Positions 24,193-34,555 of a stretch of DNA of 64,000 bases are shown piece after piece. The position numbers and the translations under genes are program-made. How positions within the stretch are numbered: position 1 is the first letter of the stretch; every line of letters starts with the position of its first letter. Location: contig OX485806.1 in NCBI GenBank assembly GCA_950295325.1, positions 16,554,001 to 16,618,000 of the forward strand. The letters run 5' to 3'. Source of the stretch: Polytrichum commune. Its lineage: Eukaryota; Streptophyta; Polytrichopsida; Polytrichales; Polytrichaceae. The notes below the pieces were generated by a model. That model had not been told where the DNA came from, did not search any database, and saw nothing but the letters and a program-made list of their open reading frames with translations.

Positions 24193-24964
24193 TGAGGACT
24201 TGAAACGCCAAGAAATTGATGCGATTAAAAAATCTGGGTGAAGTCAGACTTGACAGTCGGCCGTTGCGTGCAGATCAGACGGGGGAGTTGTGAAGCTGTG
24301 GAGAGGGAAATATTCACTAGACCTGCAATATTTAAGGTTTTTCATCCTCGGAGCCTCTCGGTAAGATCTTTGTATCTGTGTTCATGTAAACTGGGTAGCT
24401 GAAGGGTTGGTGAGGCTAGAGAATCCTATCAGATTTCGGTACTCCTCCGCTTGTTTCAATTGCAATCCAAGGAAACCGGTTTTGAAGTCCGGGAAGCCAA
24501 AGGGCTTATGGAACTAAAAAGTACATCAAGACGGTGTCAAAAGGCTAATTGCTTACAGTAACAGAGTGCAATGCCCCTGGGAGAATGAGGCTAACTGTAC
24601 TCGACTGCCTAAGTGGAAGAAAGACTTGAGATTTCCTAGTACTACATTTTGAAACAGGGAAGTAAACCTATGATCTCTAATGGAGTTACAGAAAGGCACT
24701 CCCATACAAAGTGTGTTAACTACATTGTAAGAGCGAAAGTGGCATGATCTGTTAGTTCAAAATTGGGCTAGTCGACCACCACCGGCTGGTTTCATTGACA
24801 AGTGTATGACTTGACATTGGTAATGCGTTGGGGTGGTGTCAAATGGTTGATTCAAGTACGATTCTGCGCTAGTAATTTTGCTGTAATGTGAATTCCCTGC
24901 TAAGCATGAAATACCTGAACAAGCATGCCTGATCTAGGTTTTGAATATGGTGAGGAAGAAGAAG
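24193..24964. other. Phytocyanin upstream region
   Basis: The first few hundred bases must contain the minus-strand promoter. A dispersed repeat at about 24440-24560 ('aaaccggttttgaagtccg', 'agtacatcaagacggtg') resembles 8250-8335. No other gene is seen. Confidence 0.45.
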
Positions 24965-25017
24965 AAAAAAATTTGGACCATTTCTCGATTTGTGCGTGTC
25001 ATCCTTGCGCAGGGGCC

Positions 25018-25049
<32 letters not shown>

Positions 25050-25069
25050 TCAGATGTCTCCGAGGAGAC
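24965..25069 (-). ncRNA. U6: U6 spliceosomal snRNA gene, second intact-looking copy
   Basis: Read on the minus strand it starts GTCTCCTCGGAGAC, with a CTCG loop in place of TTCG, and continues with the same body as the copy at 21594. The ACAGAGA box, AGC triad and 3' GGTCCAAATTTTTTT terminator are intact. An AT-rich 'attaatat' at 25091-25098 sits near -27 and could serve as TATA, but no upstream element is clear. It faces the first copy across the phytocyanin gene. Whether it is transcribed depends on the weak promoter. Confidence 0.88.
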
Positions 25070-25289
25070 AACATTGAAGTGAACTTTCTGATATTAATTC
25101 TCGCTCTTCTACTAGACTGCACTCGCTATGGGTTAAATTATATTGGTGCCCAATCTCCCTGCTTGCTCATGTCAGTATTGAATCCACATTTTACTGCAAG
25201 CTATCGCCTGCTTCACAAAACCGGTTAACATTCATCATAGCCACAATGCAATGCACTAAACTAAAGGGAAAATCAACAAGTAACACTCA

Positions 25290-25622
25290 GGACCTATTGA
25301 CATGGGGTCTCGAGTCACTTGAGGTCAATCCGTGCAATCTCAGCTGTTGAGAGCATGGAAGTTGGGACTTACCGCTGTCCACAGGGTCCCAAGTCCCAAG
25401 TGTGACATAGATGTCTAAATGACAATATTTTTTGGAGGTGAGGCTTGGGACTTGTGGTGAGAGTTGGGTGCTGCAAAAAGCTAGACCCAATCCTCAACAC
25501 AAGTCCCGCGAACATTTATTTGCATCAAATAATCAAGGTCTGATTTTGATGGTAATTAATTATATTAATGGCTTCTTGAGGCTCAAAAGTTGGGACTTGG
25601 GACCCCATGTGAACTTGGCCCT
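25290..25622. mobile_element. MITE, single diverged copy of the 310-bp family
   Basis: The left end 'gacatggggtctcgagtcac' is mirrored by the right end 'gacttgggaccccatgtgaa' plus 'cttggccc'. The interior has 'ttgaggtcaatccgtgcaat' and 'gggtcccaagtcccaag', shared in reverse orientation with the array at 13506-14450. Confidence 0.7.
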
Positions 25623-26302
25623 AAGTGGAATGCTTGCACACATGATAGGTGCCTTACAAATTAGCCCTATTGCATGATTTGCTTGTGTGAGTGCTTTAAT
25701 TTTATGTCGTAAACTAGTACACTAAATATCTAATCAAGTGTGGCATTAAAATTGATGTGCCATTTAGGACTTTCCATGTAGCACCAAGTGTGATGTGACA
25801 CCTTCTCTAGTTGCTATCCAATGATTTCAAGACAATTAATGTGGGTGAGGATGAATAGTGTGGGCCACAATGAATCAAATGTTTAGTGTAGCTGCATATA
25901 CTTGATGGTGTTGATGTAGATTCATTGTTTGGGTGCCCACTTTGAAGAGATGACTTCATATAAGCAACCCATCGATGATGAGTTCAATCACAACTATCCT
26001 TATCTTTGAGTTGAAACCTTGGTGAATTGTTTAAAGTTCACTTAAGGTATGTACACCCAAAACTAACACTTGACCTAAACATTGTACATAGTAGTTGGTT
26101 CAAGGTCACCTACAAATAAATCCTTAAATCCTCGTACATTTTGCACACATAATCCAAATCAAGTGTATTTCATGCGTTGGAATCCACTTGAACTTGCAAA
26201 ATAGAAAATGTAAAAATAGACCACTCTATAATGGAAATTGTGTTTAATGTTTATTTTGTTGGTTTTTAGGTGTCAACCTTAGACCTTGTTTTATAGGGAA
26301 AT
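25623..26302. other. Intergenic; repeat matching 16.07-16.21 kb
   Basis: 25735-25905 shares ordered blocks with 16070-16210, including 'ctagttgctatccaatgat' and 'atgaatagtgtgggccacaa'. Nothing coding is seen. Confidence 0.45.
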
Positions 26303-26338
26303 CAAATTGGATCATTTCTTGACTTATGTGTGTCACTC
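26303..26338 (-). pseudogene. U6 snRNA fragment, strongly decayed
   Basis: 'aaattggatcatttcttgac' followed by 'ttatgtgtgtcactc' is the reverse complement of the U6 3' third with about one change in seven. The rest of U6 is not recognisable. Confidence 0.6.
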
Positions 26339-26520
26339 TACAAGTGATATGTTGAAAGATCCTCACTAGGGTAAGATTAACAAGTAACTTAACACGACAA
26401 CCGTACATTGTGTCCGCAGGGGATTGGGCGAGACTGTCAATAAAAAATAAATCATAAAGCAATGCAGGATCCACCCACCAAACATAAGACAAATACTTGT
26501 CTAGTACAAATGTTTGTTAC

Positions 26521-26618
26521 AACTTGTCCATCGCAACTCATGGCAACGAAATGCATGAATAAAATACAAACTGATTATCTTTACGCATTTTCTCGCCATG
26601 AGTTGCGATGGACAAGTT
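26521..26618. ncRNA. Perfect 24-bp foldback, pre-miRNA-like or tiny foldback element
   Basis: The 24 bases at 26521-26544 (start AACTTGTCCATCG) are the exact reverse complement of 26595-26618. Pairing continues imperfectly inward for about 15 bp (gaaatgc with gcattttc), leaving a loop of roughly 20 bases. The 98-base size and shape resemble a plant small-RNA precursor. Strand, transcription and target are unknown. A recent inverted duplication or foldback transposon remnant is equally possible. Confidence 0.5.
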
Positions 26619-26890
26619 TTCTTCTAGTGAAAACTGACAAAGAAAACAACAAGATTGATCCTTAGAGGACAAGGCCCATCTCATCACACCCCTAAAACAT
26701 AGGTCCTCTCAATTGTGTTCACTGTTGAGTGTGGAATAGGTAAGAAAATTTGAAGACGAGGCAAAGTTCCTCCTAGGCTTCACATGATTCAGTGTTATTG
26801 GAATTTCATATTGAGACTCAACAACTAAGTAGGTAGGTGGAGATGCTATAACTTGGATTTTTGAATGCTAAAGAAACTGCAAAGGCAGGA

Positions 26891-26938
26891 AAAACTTGGA
26901 CCATTTCTCGATTTGTGCATGTCAACCTTGCACATGGT
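26891..26938 (-). pseudogene. U6 snRNA 3' fragment
   Basis: 'cttggaccatttctcgattt' then 'gtgcatgtcaaccttgcaca' is the reverse complement of the U6 3' half with few changes. Similarity stops before the ACAGAGA region. Confidence 0.8.
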
Positions 26939-27059
26939 AAGGTATAGGAAAAAAAATGAAAATAAGTTGATTTGGCCAAAAAAACTGGCTTGAAATTTGT
27001 GCAATATTTTTCAGAGGAAATGATGAGGAATGCAATTTGTTTCATAATTTATTCTACCT

Positions 27060-27255
27060 AAATAATTAGTGACATTTTCCCACATGAATGATAACCATTA
27101 CCTCAATAATCAACATATTAGAATGGTTATTATGTTTTGAGCACAAAATCCAATCTCTTTTAAACACAATTCTTTTTGGTATCTGTTCTTGGGGCCACGT
27201 ACGGGTGTCAAATTGACATGAGTAACCGAATTGGGCATGTCTAACTTTCAGATAT
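27060..27255. repeat. Dispersed repeat family A, truncated copy
   Basis: 'gagcacaaaatccaatctct', 'tctttttggtatctgttctt', 'ggggccacgta' and 'gaattgggcatgtctaac' occur in the family order. Confidence 0.6.
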
Positions 27256-27942
27256 ATATATAGACAGAATTTAAAAAACAGCTTCACAAAAAGTGAGATG
27301 AATTGTTGGTAATCTTCAGTTTTCACCAAACAACTAATTGTTTCCGTAAAGAAAACATGAATAGGGTGCATACCTTAAGGAGAGGCAGCTTGTGCACTTT
27401 GTGCGGTATGAAAATCAGATTTTGTAGATTCTGGTAAAGATGCTAGTTATAAAATTGAGACTGGATGGACCAAACATAAGAAACCTAGCAACCAAAGACT
27501 TCCATAGCACATACTGATGTGATAGTACATACAAACACAAGTTTGCAATCATTCGAGAAGTGTGAAGCTAGGTGATAGAATGATCATAATCATTTTTGAG
27601 AAATGAAATTTGGCATTTTCGGGCAAGGTATATCGCTGGACTTCAAAGAAACAAATTTCCATCATTGTGAGATAAAATTGCTTGGCCTTCACCTAACACA
27701 TGACTTTACTGAATGCTCTTCAAATTTACAAAAGACAAGGTGGGCTGGTCTCATTCCCCACCAGCAAATTGACCTACAACAATTGGAGATGACAGATTTT
27801 CGATGAAATAGGATTGCACAATGCAAGGGCCTGCCCCAAAAAATTTGCATAATGATCAATGTTTAATGACACCCACATTGGGTTACCAAAATCTGGTCTA
27901 CTGTGCTCACAGATACAAGCTTGAGTCATGGGCCGTCTTCAG

Positions 27943-30900
27943 TTATCTGATTGTCTTCAATGATCTCTTTTTCCGGCGTCCCCACTTCATTGGATGTTGA
28001 CGTGATGATGGGTTTTCAATGGATTTTCGGTTTCCATTGAATCTTTCCCCAATTGCACCACGGCAGTTTGGAGCCCCACAGTGGCATTTTACATTGGGAC
28101 CAAACTCCACATACCTTCACAAGAACATAGTATTACACTTCCGAGCTTCAAATAAAACCCCAATTTGTTCTGAAGAAGTTCCTTTCACTATGCCAACGTA
28201 CAAAAAACCTAGAGACTAATTGAATCCCCATGACTAGGTGAGATATTACTTGATTGCAGCAAGGATTAATTGATGGAAAAGCAAGGTTAAGAATAATACT
28301 TGTAGTCATAATTTAGCTCTTCACCCGCAAGAATGTCTCGTCCAGCAAAAACGCCCAGTCTGGTTTCACCATCGACACGCCTGCCACATACGTCAAAGTT
28401 ATACAATAGTACACAGTATATTTTGAGTTTCATCAAATTTTACTGATGTTTTCAGAAAACCCCTATCTATGACTACCTACTATTCTGAGGAAGTACCCAG
28501 TCATCAATAGCAAATGCACTCATATATTCATTTATCTTGGAATCCAAATGATGTCAATGATGACAGACATTTCTCCAGACTGCAGTTGGGTTTCAATTTA
28601 ATACAGTAATTTGCAGTATATTTTGAACTTGATTAAATGTTACTGATGCTTTCAGCATAAGTCCATCTACAGTAACTATAAATCTAAGGAAAAGCCCCCT
28701 CATCAACAGCAAATGCACTGATAGATGTGTTAACTTGAAATGTCAAAGGATATTGATGATGTCAGACCATTTTTCAAGCCTGCAGTTGGGTTGACAGCTG
28801 TGGTTAAGGTAGCGGGATGCATTGCCTTTCCTGGTGGCATCAATGATGAAATCTTTTGCAATCTCACACATGTAGAAGTTGCAAATGCTGCGACGTCCCT
28901 TCATCTCCCAAAGTCGTTTTTCGCACATGGCATCATCTATCACTGACAGTTCAGTAGAGGCTCTGTCAAATGACTATTTTATTCAGTTGATAGGTCAAAA
29001 GCTGCATGCGTTCTTTTAAGAATTGAGTGGGAATGCTTGATCTGCTTAGAGTAGAGCTGCTGAGTGTGAACTCTTGCATTCTCAAAGTGATACAGTGCAT
29101 GCAAACATAGTATGTCCACCTCATATGTAAGACTGCAATTCCCTTTTCAGTCTAGGCTTTGTGGATTCTGTGGTTACCTTCTCCTGTGTACTCGATAACA
29201 AACTCGTCTTTTTTTATGGCCTCCACAGCTACTGCACCCCAGCCACAATGCTGTGTCTGGCACCCACAAACTTGACTTAATAAGCATGACATCTGCAGTT
29301 CAAGGTGACTGTCTCCCAACTTTCACTAGCTGATAAATAATTATTAGTTCTCTTCTGGCTATGCATCTCAGTTTTTTAATGATAGAATTCTTTTCATCCT
29401 CCTCACTTTTCAGGCCACATGGTTCCCATACTATAATCCTTTGAGTATCTATGTACTAAAGTTCAGATCCCAAGAAGTAAAAATCAGAGAAGATATTAGG
29501 TCTCGGTCATCCTATTTGAGATGGACAGATAGAAACCTGCACATTCTAAAACGCCATACTCCATTTTGTTCTGATGATTCTAAGTTTCACAGTCCGCCAA
29601 CTTCAACAACAGATCCCAGGTGAGGAATTGCAAATACAACCTACAGCCTTGGAATGGATTGAACAATTAGAGTGTCAAAACATAAAACTCTACTGACCCG
29701 GCCTAGCAGAAAATATGCATATTCAAGTTGGAAGAAAACCTTACCTTGACAACTTTGAGACGTTTGTCTTTCCGGAAGGGTTTGTTGCAGCACTTGTCAG
29801 AGCACTTGCAGGCTTTGGAGCAGCTCATACTCTGCACCCTATCTCGACAACAAGCAGCATGCTCTCACTACCCTGATTCTTTTGATAACTTGGACCATGC
29901 CTTTATTGTCACAACAATCACTGTTGATTTTCATGAGCTAATAACAGCAACTCACCAGTACTCAAAGGGTAATATCTTTTCAATTGTAAGTCATCACAAA
30001 AAATCACAAGAAGTGGCAAACCTGCATTCACAATCATCCCCACACTCGTCTTGTGCTTTGCAAGAGCAACCAACACCATCATCCGCATCATCCCGCTTCT
30101 TCTTTATTAGAAAGACATCTGCATTACTGGTGAAGGATATAAACTCAACAATTCTCAAGTAAACTCTTGAAGATAGATCTCTTGTACAGCATATGGAATT
30201 CACTACAAAAGGATGGATTCTCATTACTACAGTTAAAACTTGAAGTTGTATTGCAGGGCAAGGATACTGCGTCTGATGAGGAAGTATGGAGGGGGCTCTT
30301 TATCATTCTCCATCACCTCCTTAATGAACTCTGTTGTGAGCATGAAATCTTCTTGTTGGTCTGGGACTGGTAGGTGATGAAAAAAATCCTGCTTAATGAG
30401 GCCACATCAGTACATTGGACGTTCTCTTGGAGTTTCCTTGTGCAGAAAGTAAACTTACATAGGATTAAATATTTGATGAAAATCAAGAGGAAGTCCATAC
30501 ATAAAGAGAAGTAACCAATTGGAAACTACAAACACTTTGATATTTGGTCTTTACTCGTTCAATTTCTGAGATCAAATGCATTCACTCAGGTAAACAAACC
30601 TTGAAAACATTCCTCGCAGTACTGAGCATTTATTGAAATCTGTCTTAGATAAGAGGGTTTGCAGAAGCATACCTGACAGTTGCTTGTTGGCGGCCTAAGC
30701 TGTAGAATATGAGAGAGATGCACCCACCACTCTGTGTCAGCACCCCAACCCATGTGCGGGTCAAGACTATCCCTCTTTACTCACATCCACCTATTCCTCC
30801 TCTTGGCAAAAACATGAGGTTTCCTGTGAACATTGCTCAAAATGATATTCTTTGCAACTCATTCTTTCAGTTGACTTCCAACACTTGTGCTCTATACCTC

Positions 30901-31879
30901 AGAGATTTGAGAAAATATGAGAGGAAACTTGTACTTGTTTCACGCAGACGTTTCTATGAAGAGAAATTGCTGTACTTGAATAATTTCAGAGCAAGACAAC
31001 TTGCTAAGGTAGTGCATGCCAAAACCAACACCCTAGAATCTTGCAGAATAGGTACATATTGATATCAGAGACTGTCCACCACCTTAACATCAGGCTCCTG
31101 TGATAGTTTTGGGTCATCTGCCAATAAAACTTCGAACCCTTATAACTTTTGCATACAGTATTCAAATAAGACATACTTTGGTGCAATGGAATCCCCTGTG
31201 AATTGCTATAGAGAACCATTTAATGAATTTTTTGTCTAATTGCTCAACACTTACAATGTCAGGCTTAGCACCATCTACCAATGCTTATATAATTTGTGGC
31301 ACCTTTTTTTAATTTGTCCATAACTTTTTGATGATTTTGCTGCATAAACTGCACTTAGAATGTGCAATGAGGTTGTAGAAGGCAAACCTTATCTTCCACA
31401 CTGTAAGCATGTCGCCAACATATGGCCCAGCCTGGTCTGTTACGGAAGAGAGTAGTGGACTCCAGACAAGGTATGCACTCTTCATGAGTAGCAATAGGGC
31501 ACCTTTCACAGCGCCACAATGGGGATCCTTGGTTTCTTCCACAAGCATAGCAAACCTGTGCCCACAAGTGATCTGTCAGATCATTTTAGTGGGCTATAAA
31601 AATTAACCCATTAAATTGTAATGTATCTGGAGAAAGACATATTGCAAATCAAGCGGATGAATCCTTAGTAGGTGAGCTCTTGATTGAAGATCTGCAAACA
31701 AGTCTTTCTTTATCAAGAGAATCTGATAGGTCACGCAATCTTGCCTTCCCAACAAGCTCATCCCATGCCTTGCAAACCACGCGACTTTGTCTGCATAAGT
31801 CGGGTACTGACAAGAAAGATAGCACATGCTCAATGACATCCAGTGGGAGCTTGCTACAAACAACTCTCCTTGAATCCAT
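27943..31879 (-). CDS. ASHR3-type histone methyltransferase with N-terminal F-box
   Basis: Nine coding exons: 31879-31700, 31555-31388, 30388-30268, 30118-30022, 29838-29745, 29256-29178, 28942-28768, 28380-28300 and 28114-27943. All joins hold the frame, for 388 residues. Order: F-box (LPLDVIEHVLSFLSVPDLCR, about 11-45), PHD-type finger (CYACG...CERC...CIPC...CWRH, about 62-108), AWS region (GVGCSC...SMSCSKACKCSDKCCNKPF), SET with GWG, YTGEV, RYLNHSCQPNC and YDY, and post-SET CHCGAPNCRG. The PHD to post-SET part follows Arabidopsis ASHR3 (SDG4), a nuclear H3K36/H3K4-type lysine methyltransferase. SET cofactor and catalytic residues look intact. The first PHD half of ASHR3 (CLVC...YHSLC) was not found; the F-box exon takes its place. 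The F-box exon must end before a TGA near 31665. I used donor GTTTGC, which two other exons here also use. The F-box join is the least certain. Confidence 0.82.
28391..28790. repeat. 200-bp tandem duplication across the SET exon 3' end
   Basis: 'tgcagttggg' occurs at 28581 and 28781, exactly 200 bp apart. The preceding 190 bp also align ('cagtatattttgag', 'gcaaatgcact', 'catcaatagc' and 'catcaacagc'). The downstream (intronic) copy reproduces the last codons of the SET exon, reading P-N-C-S-L-E-K on the minus strand. Confidence 0.85.
30389..31387. other. Large intron of the SET gene with repeat fragments
   Basis: The intron is about 1 kb, much longer than most others in this gene. 31100-31180 resembles 3390-3440 and 3590-3640. 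A plus-strand frame of about 117 codons (30709-31062) resembles nothing I know and is probably chance. Confidence 0.5.
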
Positions 31880-33560
31880 GGGTTCCTGTGGCATTGATAA
31901 AGAATAAATTGAGTCCAATGCCACACTTTTTGAATGTTCAAAGCAACCTCTGAAGAGATGACAAGGAATCAGAACACAGGACACAGAAACTCACTACATG
32001 CTACGAAAACCATGCGCAATGAATGAACAACTTTGGCATATTTGAAAGCTACACTCACACAGATGATTGATCACAATGCAGCTCCAAACAGAACATGTTT
32101 TAAACTGCAGTTTTCACACATTGTGTGCTTCTTTCTTGCTTGACAGTGTTCTTTGCAAGAGGTCCCCTGGTTCAGGGTTTAGAGTTTTGCATTTTCACTT
32201 TCAAGTGCAAATTATCTTGACAGTGAGAATCTAGTCCTTATCAAATTGGCACTCAATAAATTTGCATTCAAAGTATAACAACATCCAGAGTTGCTCAACC
32301 TATTTATTTGCTGGCCACTGCTGATGACTCGGCTACTTGGCTACACCAAGACCCTTCATCACCTTGGAATCCCCGGAGTAGCCTGCCATGCTGCATAAAA
32401 TTCGGCTGACTTCCAACCTGCCATGTTCCACCATTTTACGACTGAATGCAAAGTAGGGGGCGCTATGTCGTTATATAAGAAGTAACATTGCGAATCCCTA
32501 TCTCTAAATATAAAGAAATGAGCACCTCTTGTCACTGCCTTTCAAGATGTTAGTCAGCTTGCACATCCACCCTTGAAGTCTATATACAGTATTTTGTTTC
32601 AAAACACGATTTCTGCTAAAAACACTTTGCACAAAGACAAGAAGTGTAAAACTGTGGTGGGCTCAACTGATGGTCACACTCTTTAGACAACCTACATTGA
32701 TCAATTCAGTAATTGAGGATTGTCAAGTTATCCTAATTCTCACGAAAACAGAAAGTTTCTGCCACACCAGGTCCTCCCAGTTCAGAAATTAGGGTTGTGC
32801 GTACTCAGCATTTTCAAGTGCAAATTTAATTTGACAATGAGAGCGAGTCTTGTCCTTATCAAATTTGCACTTCTTAATTGCGAGATCGGCAGAACACATT
32901 GAAAGCTGATCAACCAATTTATTTTTTAACCACTGCTGATCGCTACTTCGCACCCTTGGCTAAACCAAGACTCTTCTTCACCTTGGAATCCCCGGAGTAG
33001 CCTAGCCTGCCAAACTGATTAAAAATTTGGCTGACTTCCGAACTTGCCATTTCCCACCATTTGTAAACTGACTGACTGCAAAGTAGACAGCCTTATACTA
33101 TGTCCCTATATATGATAAGTAGCGCTGAGAAACCCTAGCTCTAAAGAGAACCAATGGACACCTCTTGCATAGAACAACATATGTCTTTCAACATATCCCC
33201 TGATGTAATCCAAGTTCTCAGGTCCAGATTTTAAAACAAAGTGCTCTTACAACATGTGTCTCACACAAATTAAACACCAGGAAAAATCAGAGCTCTCAAG
33301 CTTCACTTACATACTTCGGTGCTATCAATGCACCCAGTACCTCGCCAATCGAAAAACCACCTCCTATAAGAAGAAAAACTGTTCGAAATTACTCACCTGG
33401 CAGACCCTTCGTCCAAAATAATTCTCGCCAGATTTTTGCCCCAAATTCTGTCACTACCGCATTTCGGAAGAAGAGACAGAGCATCTAAGGCACCATTTCG
33501 TCCCCCATTGACATTGAAGAAACCTGATGTGGTTGTGTTTAACCTCAAAAAATAGAAAAT
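31880..33560 (-). promoter_or_regulatory. Putative 5' UTR exon and first intron of the SET gene
   Basis: A strong minus-strand donor (CCAG|GTGAGT) ends a probable leader exon at 33397. The matching acceptor (AATGCCACAG) lies at 31885, seven bases before the start codon. In the frame that would join the F-box exon, the leader exon holds TAG and TGA and no ATG, so it should be untranslated. The 1.5-kb intron contains a 619-bp tandem duplication. Just upstream, 33650-33800 is GC-rich, as expected near a promoter. Confidence 0.5.
32150..33190. repeat. 619-bp tandem duplication in the leader intron
   Basis: 'ccttggaatccccggagtag' occurs at 32362 and 32981. Flanking blocks recur in order: 'ttcaagtgcaaat', 'cttatcaaat', 'ggctgacttcc', 'gactgaatgcaaagtag' / 'gactgcaaagtag' and a TATATA-bearing segment followed by 'agtag/aagtaac'. 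The two copies are about 80 percent alike by eye. Confidence 0.85.
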
Positions 33561-33904
33561 AGAAGAGGTAGCGAGAGTGTAAACAAAAAAATTTAGAAAT
33601 GGGATAGAAATCTCTTAGAAGGGTGGCAACATTGTGCATTGTGCAATCGCAGAGAGAGGAGACCGCGAGGAGAGCCAGCAGGAAACGAGGAAGACGATGA
33701 CGGGCTTGTGACGGGTGGGTTTTCTGGACCAGAACCCGGACCGGACCGGGCGCGGGATTCCAAAACCTAATGCGACCCGGCCCGTGATCAAGCACCCGGG
33801 CCGCGATAAAGGGACGCTTGGTCATTGGACACAACCTGGGCCTATAATAAGTGAAGTGGCATCGAGGCATAAGGTAATGTGGGCCTTTTGTGGTCACTCT
33901 TTCT

Positions 33905-34555
33905 TTAAAGAGAGGCGATTATCATATACAAGTGTATTTCTCATTCATCCAACATAAAAACTTGAAAAATTATAGGTTTCATTGTCGAATCATCTCAAAT
34001 AATTTTGAATAGACTAATTCTTGAAGCTAATTCCAGTGTCAAATCAACTATAAAAAAAATTTAAATCTCCAAACGGCATATTGTTACATGTCTCTTATGT
34101 TGGATGGATGATGCCCCGATCACACCAACTTTCCGTCAACTTCCGGATGTGAAATAGTTGGGGATGTGATGACGGCCGGATGCCAAGTTGTTCACACCAA
34201 CATCCCGGTTTGGTCAACATTTTGGCGGCTGGTGGCCACCGTCATGACCGGTCAAATGAGTTGGCATAGACTTTTAAGGTGTAGCAACCGGAATAGAGTG
34301 ACCGGCAGAGGCTAATATTGGAGGGGTTACCGTTTTTGGTGGTGGGACCCACATGTCCGACGGACATCCAAACGTGGATGTCAGATTATAGATGGTGGCC
34401 ATCTCCGTCGCCGTCATACATCATGGACGGCGATGGCCCACCATGAAAATCACTATTAGAGACATATTCATCTACTGAAAATGAACTTTAAGTTTGGTGT
34501 GATCGGGGCACTCGTACACTCGTATACGAGAATTCCCTCTCTTCCTCTTTTTCAT
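33905..34555. mobile_element. Outer MITE, interrupted by another MITE
   Basis: The left terminal repeat 'gattatcatatacaagtg' then 'tcattcatccaacata' is mirrored on the right by 'tatgttggatggatga' (ending 34111) and, after the inner element, by 'cgtatacgagaattccctct'. The same termini close up on each other in the uninterrupted relative at 44148-44380. Confidence 0.65.
34112..34510. mobile_element. Inner MITE, 399 bp, 20-bp inverted repeats
   Basis: The ends are 'tgccccgatcacaccaactt' and 'aagtttggtgtgatcgggg' plus 'ca', a near-perfect inverted repeat. The interior is GC-rich ('ccgtcgccgtcatacatcat', 'ggacggcgatggcccaccat') with no open frame. Another end of this family is at about 15001. Clear target duplications are not visible. 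Confidence 0.8.

Noticed and set aside
31603-31941. Longer minus-strand frame over the F-box exon (112 codons)
   Set aside because: The shorter frame in another phase encodes a clear F-box; this one resembles nothing and is a shadow.
33454-33897. 147-codon minus-strand frame upstream of the SET gene
   Set aside because: Composition is unusual (GC-rich promoter translated), no domain is present, and it ends at the stops of the untranslated leader exon.
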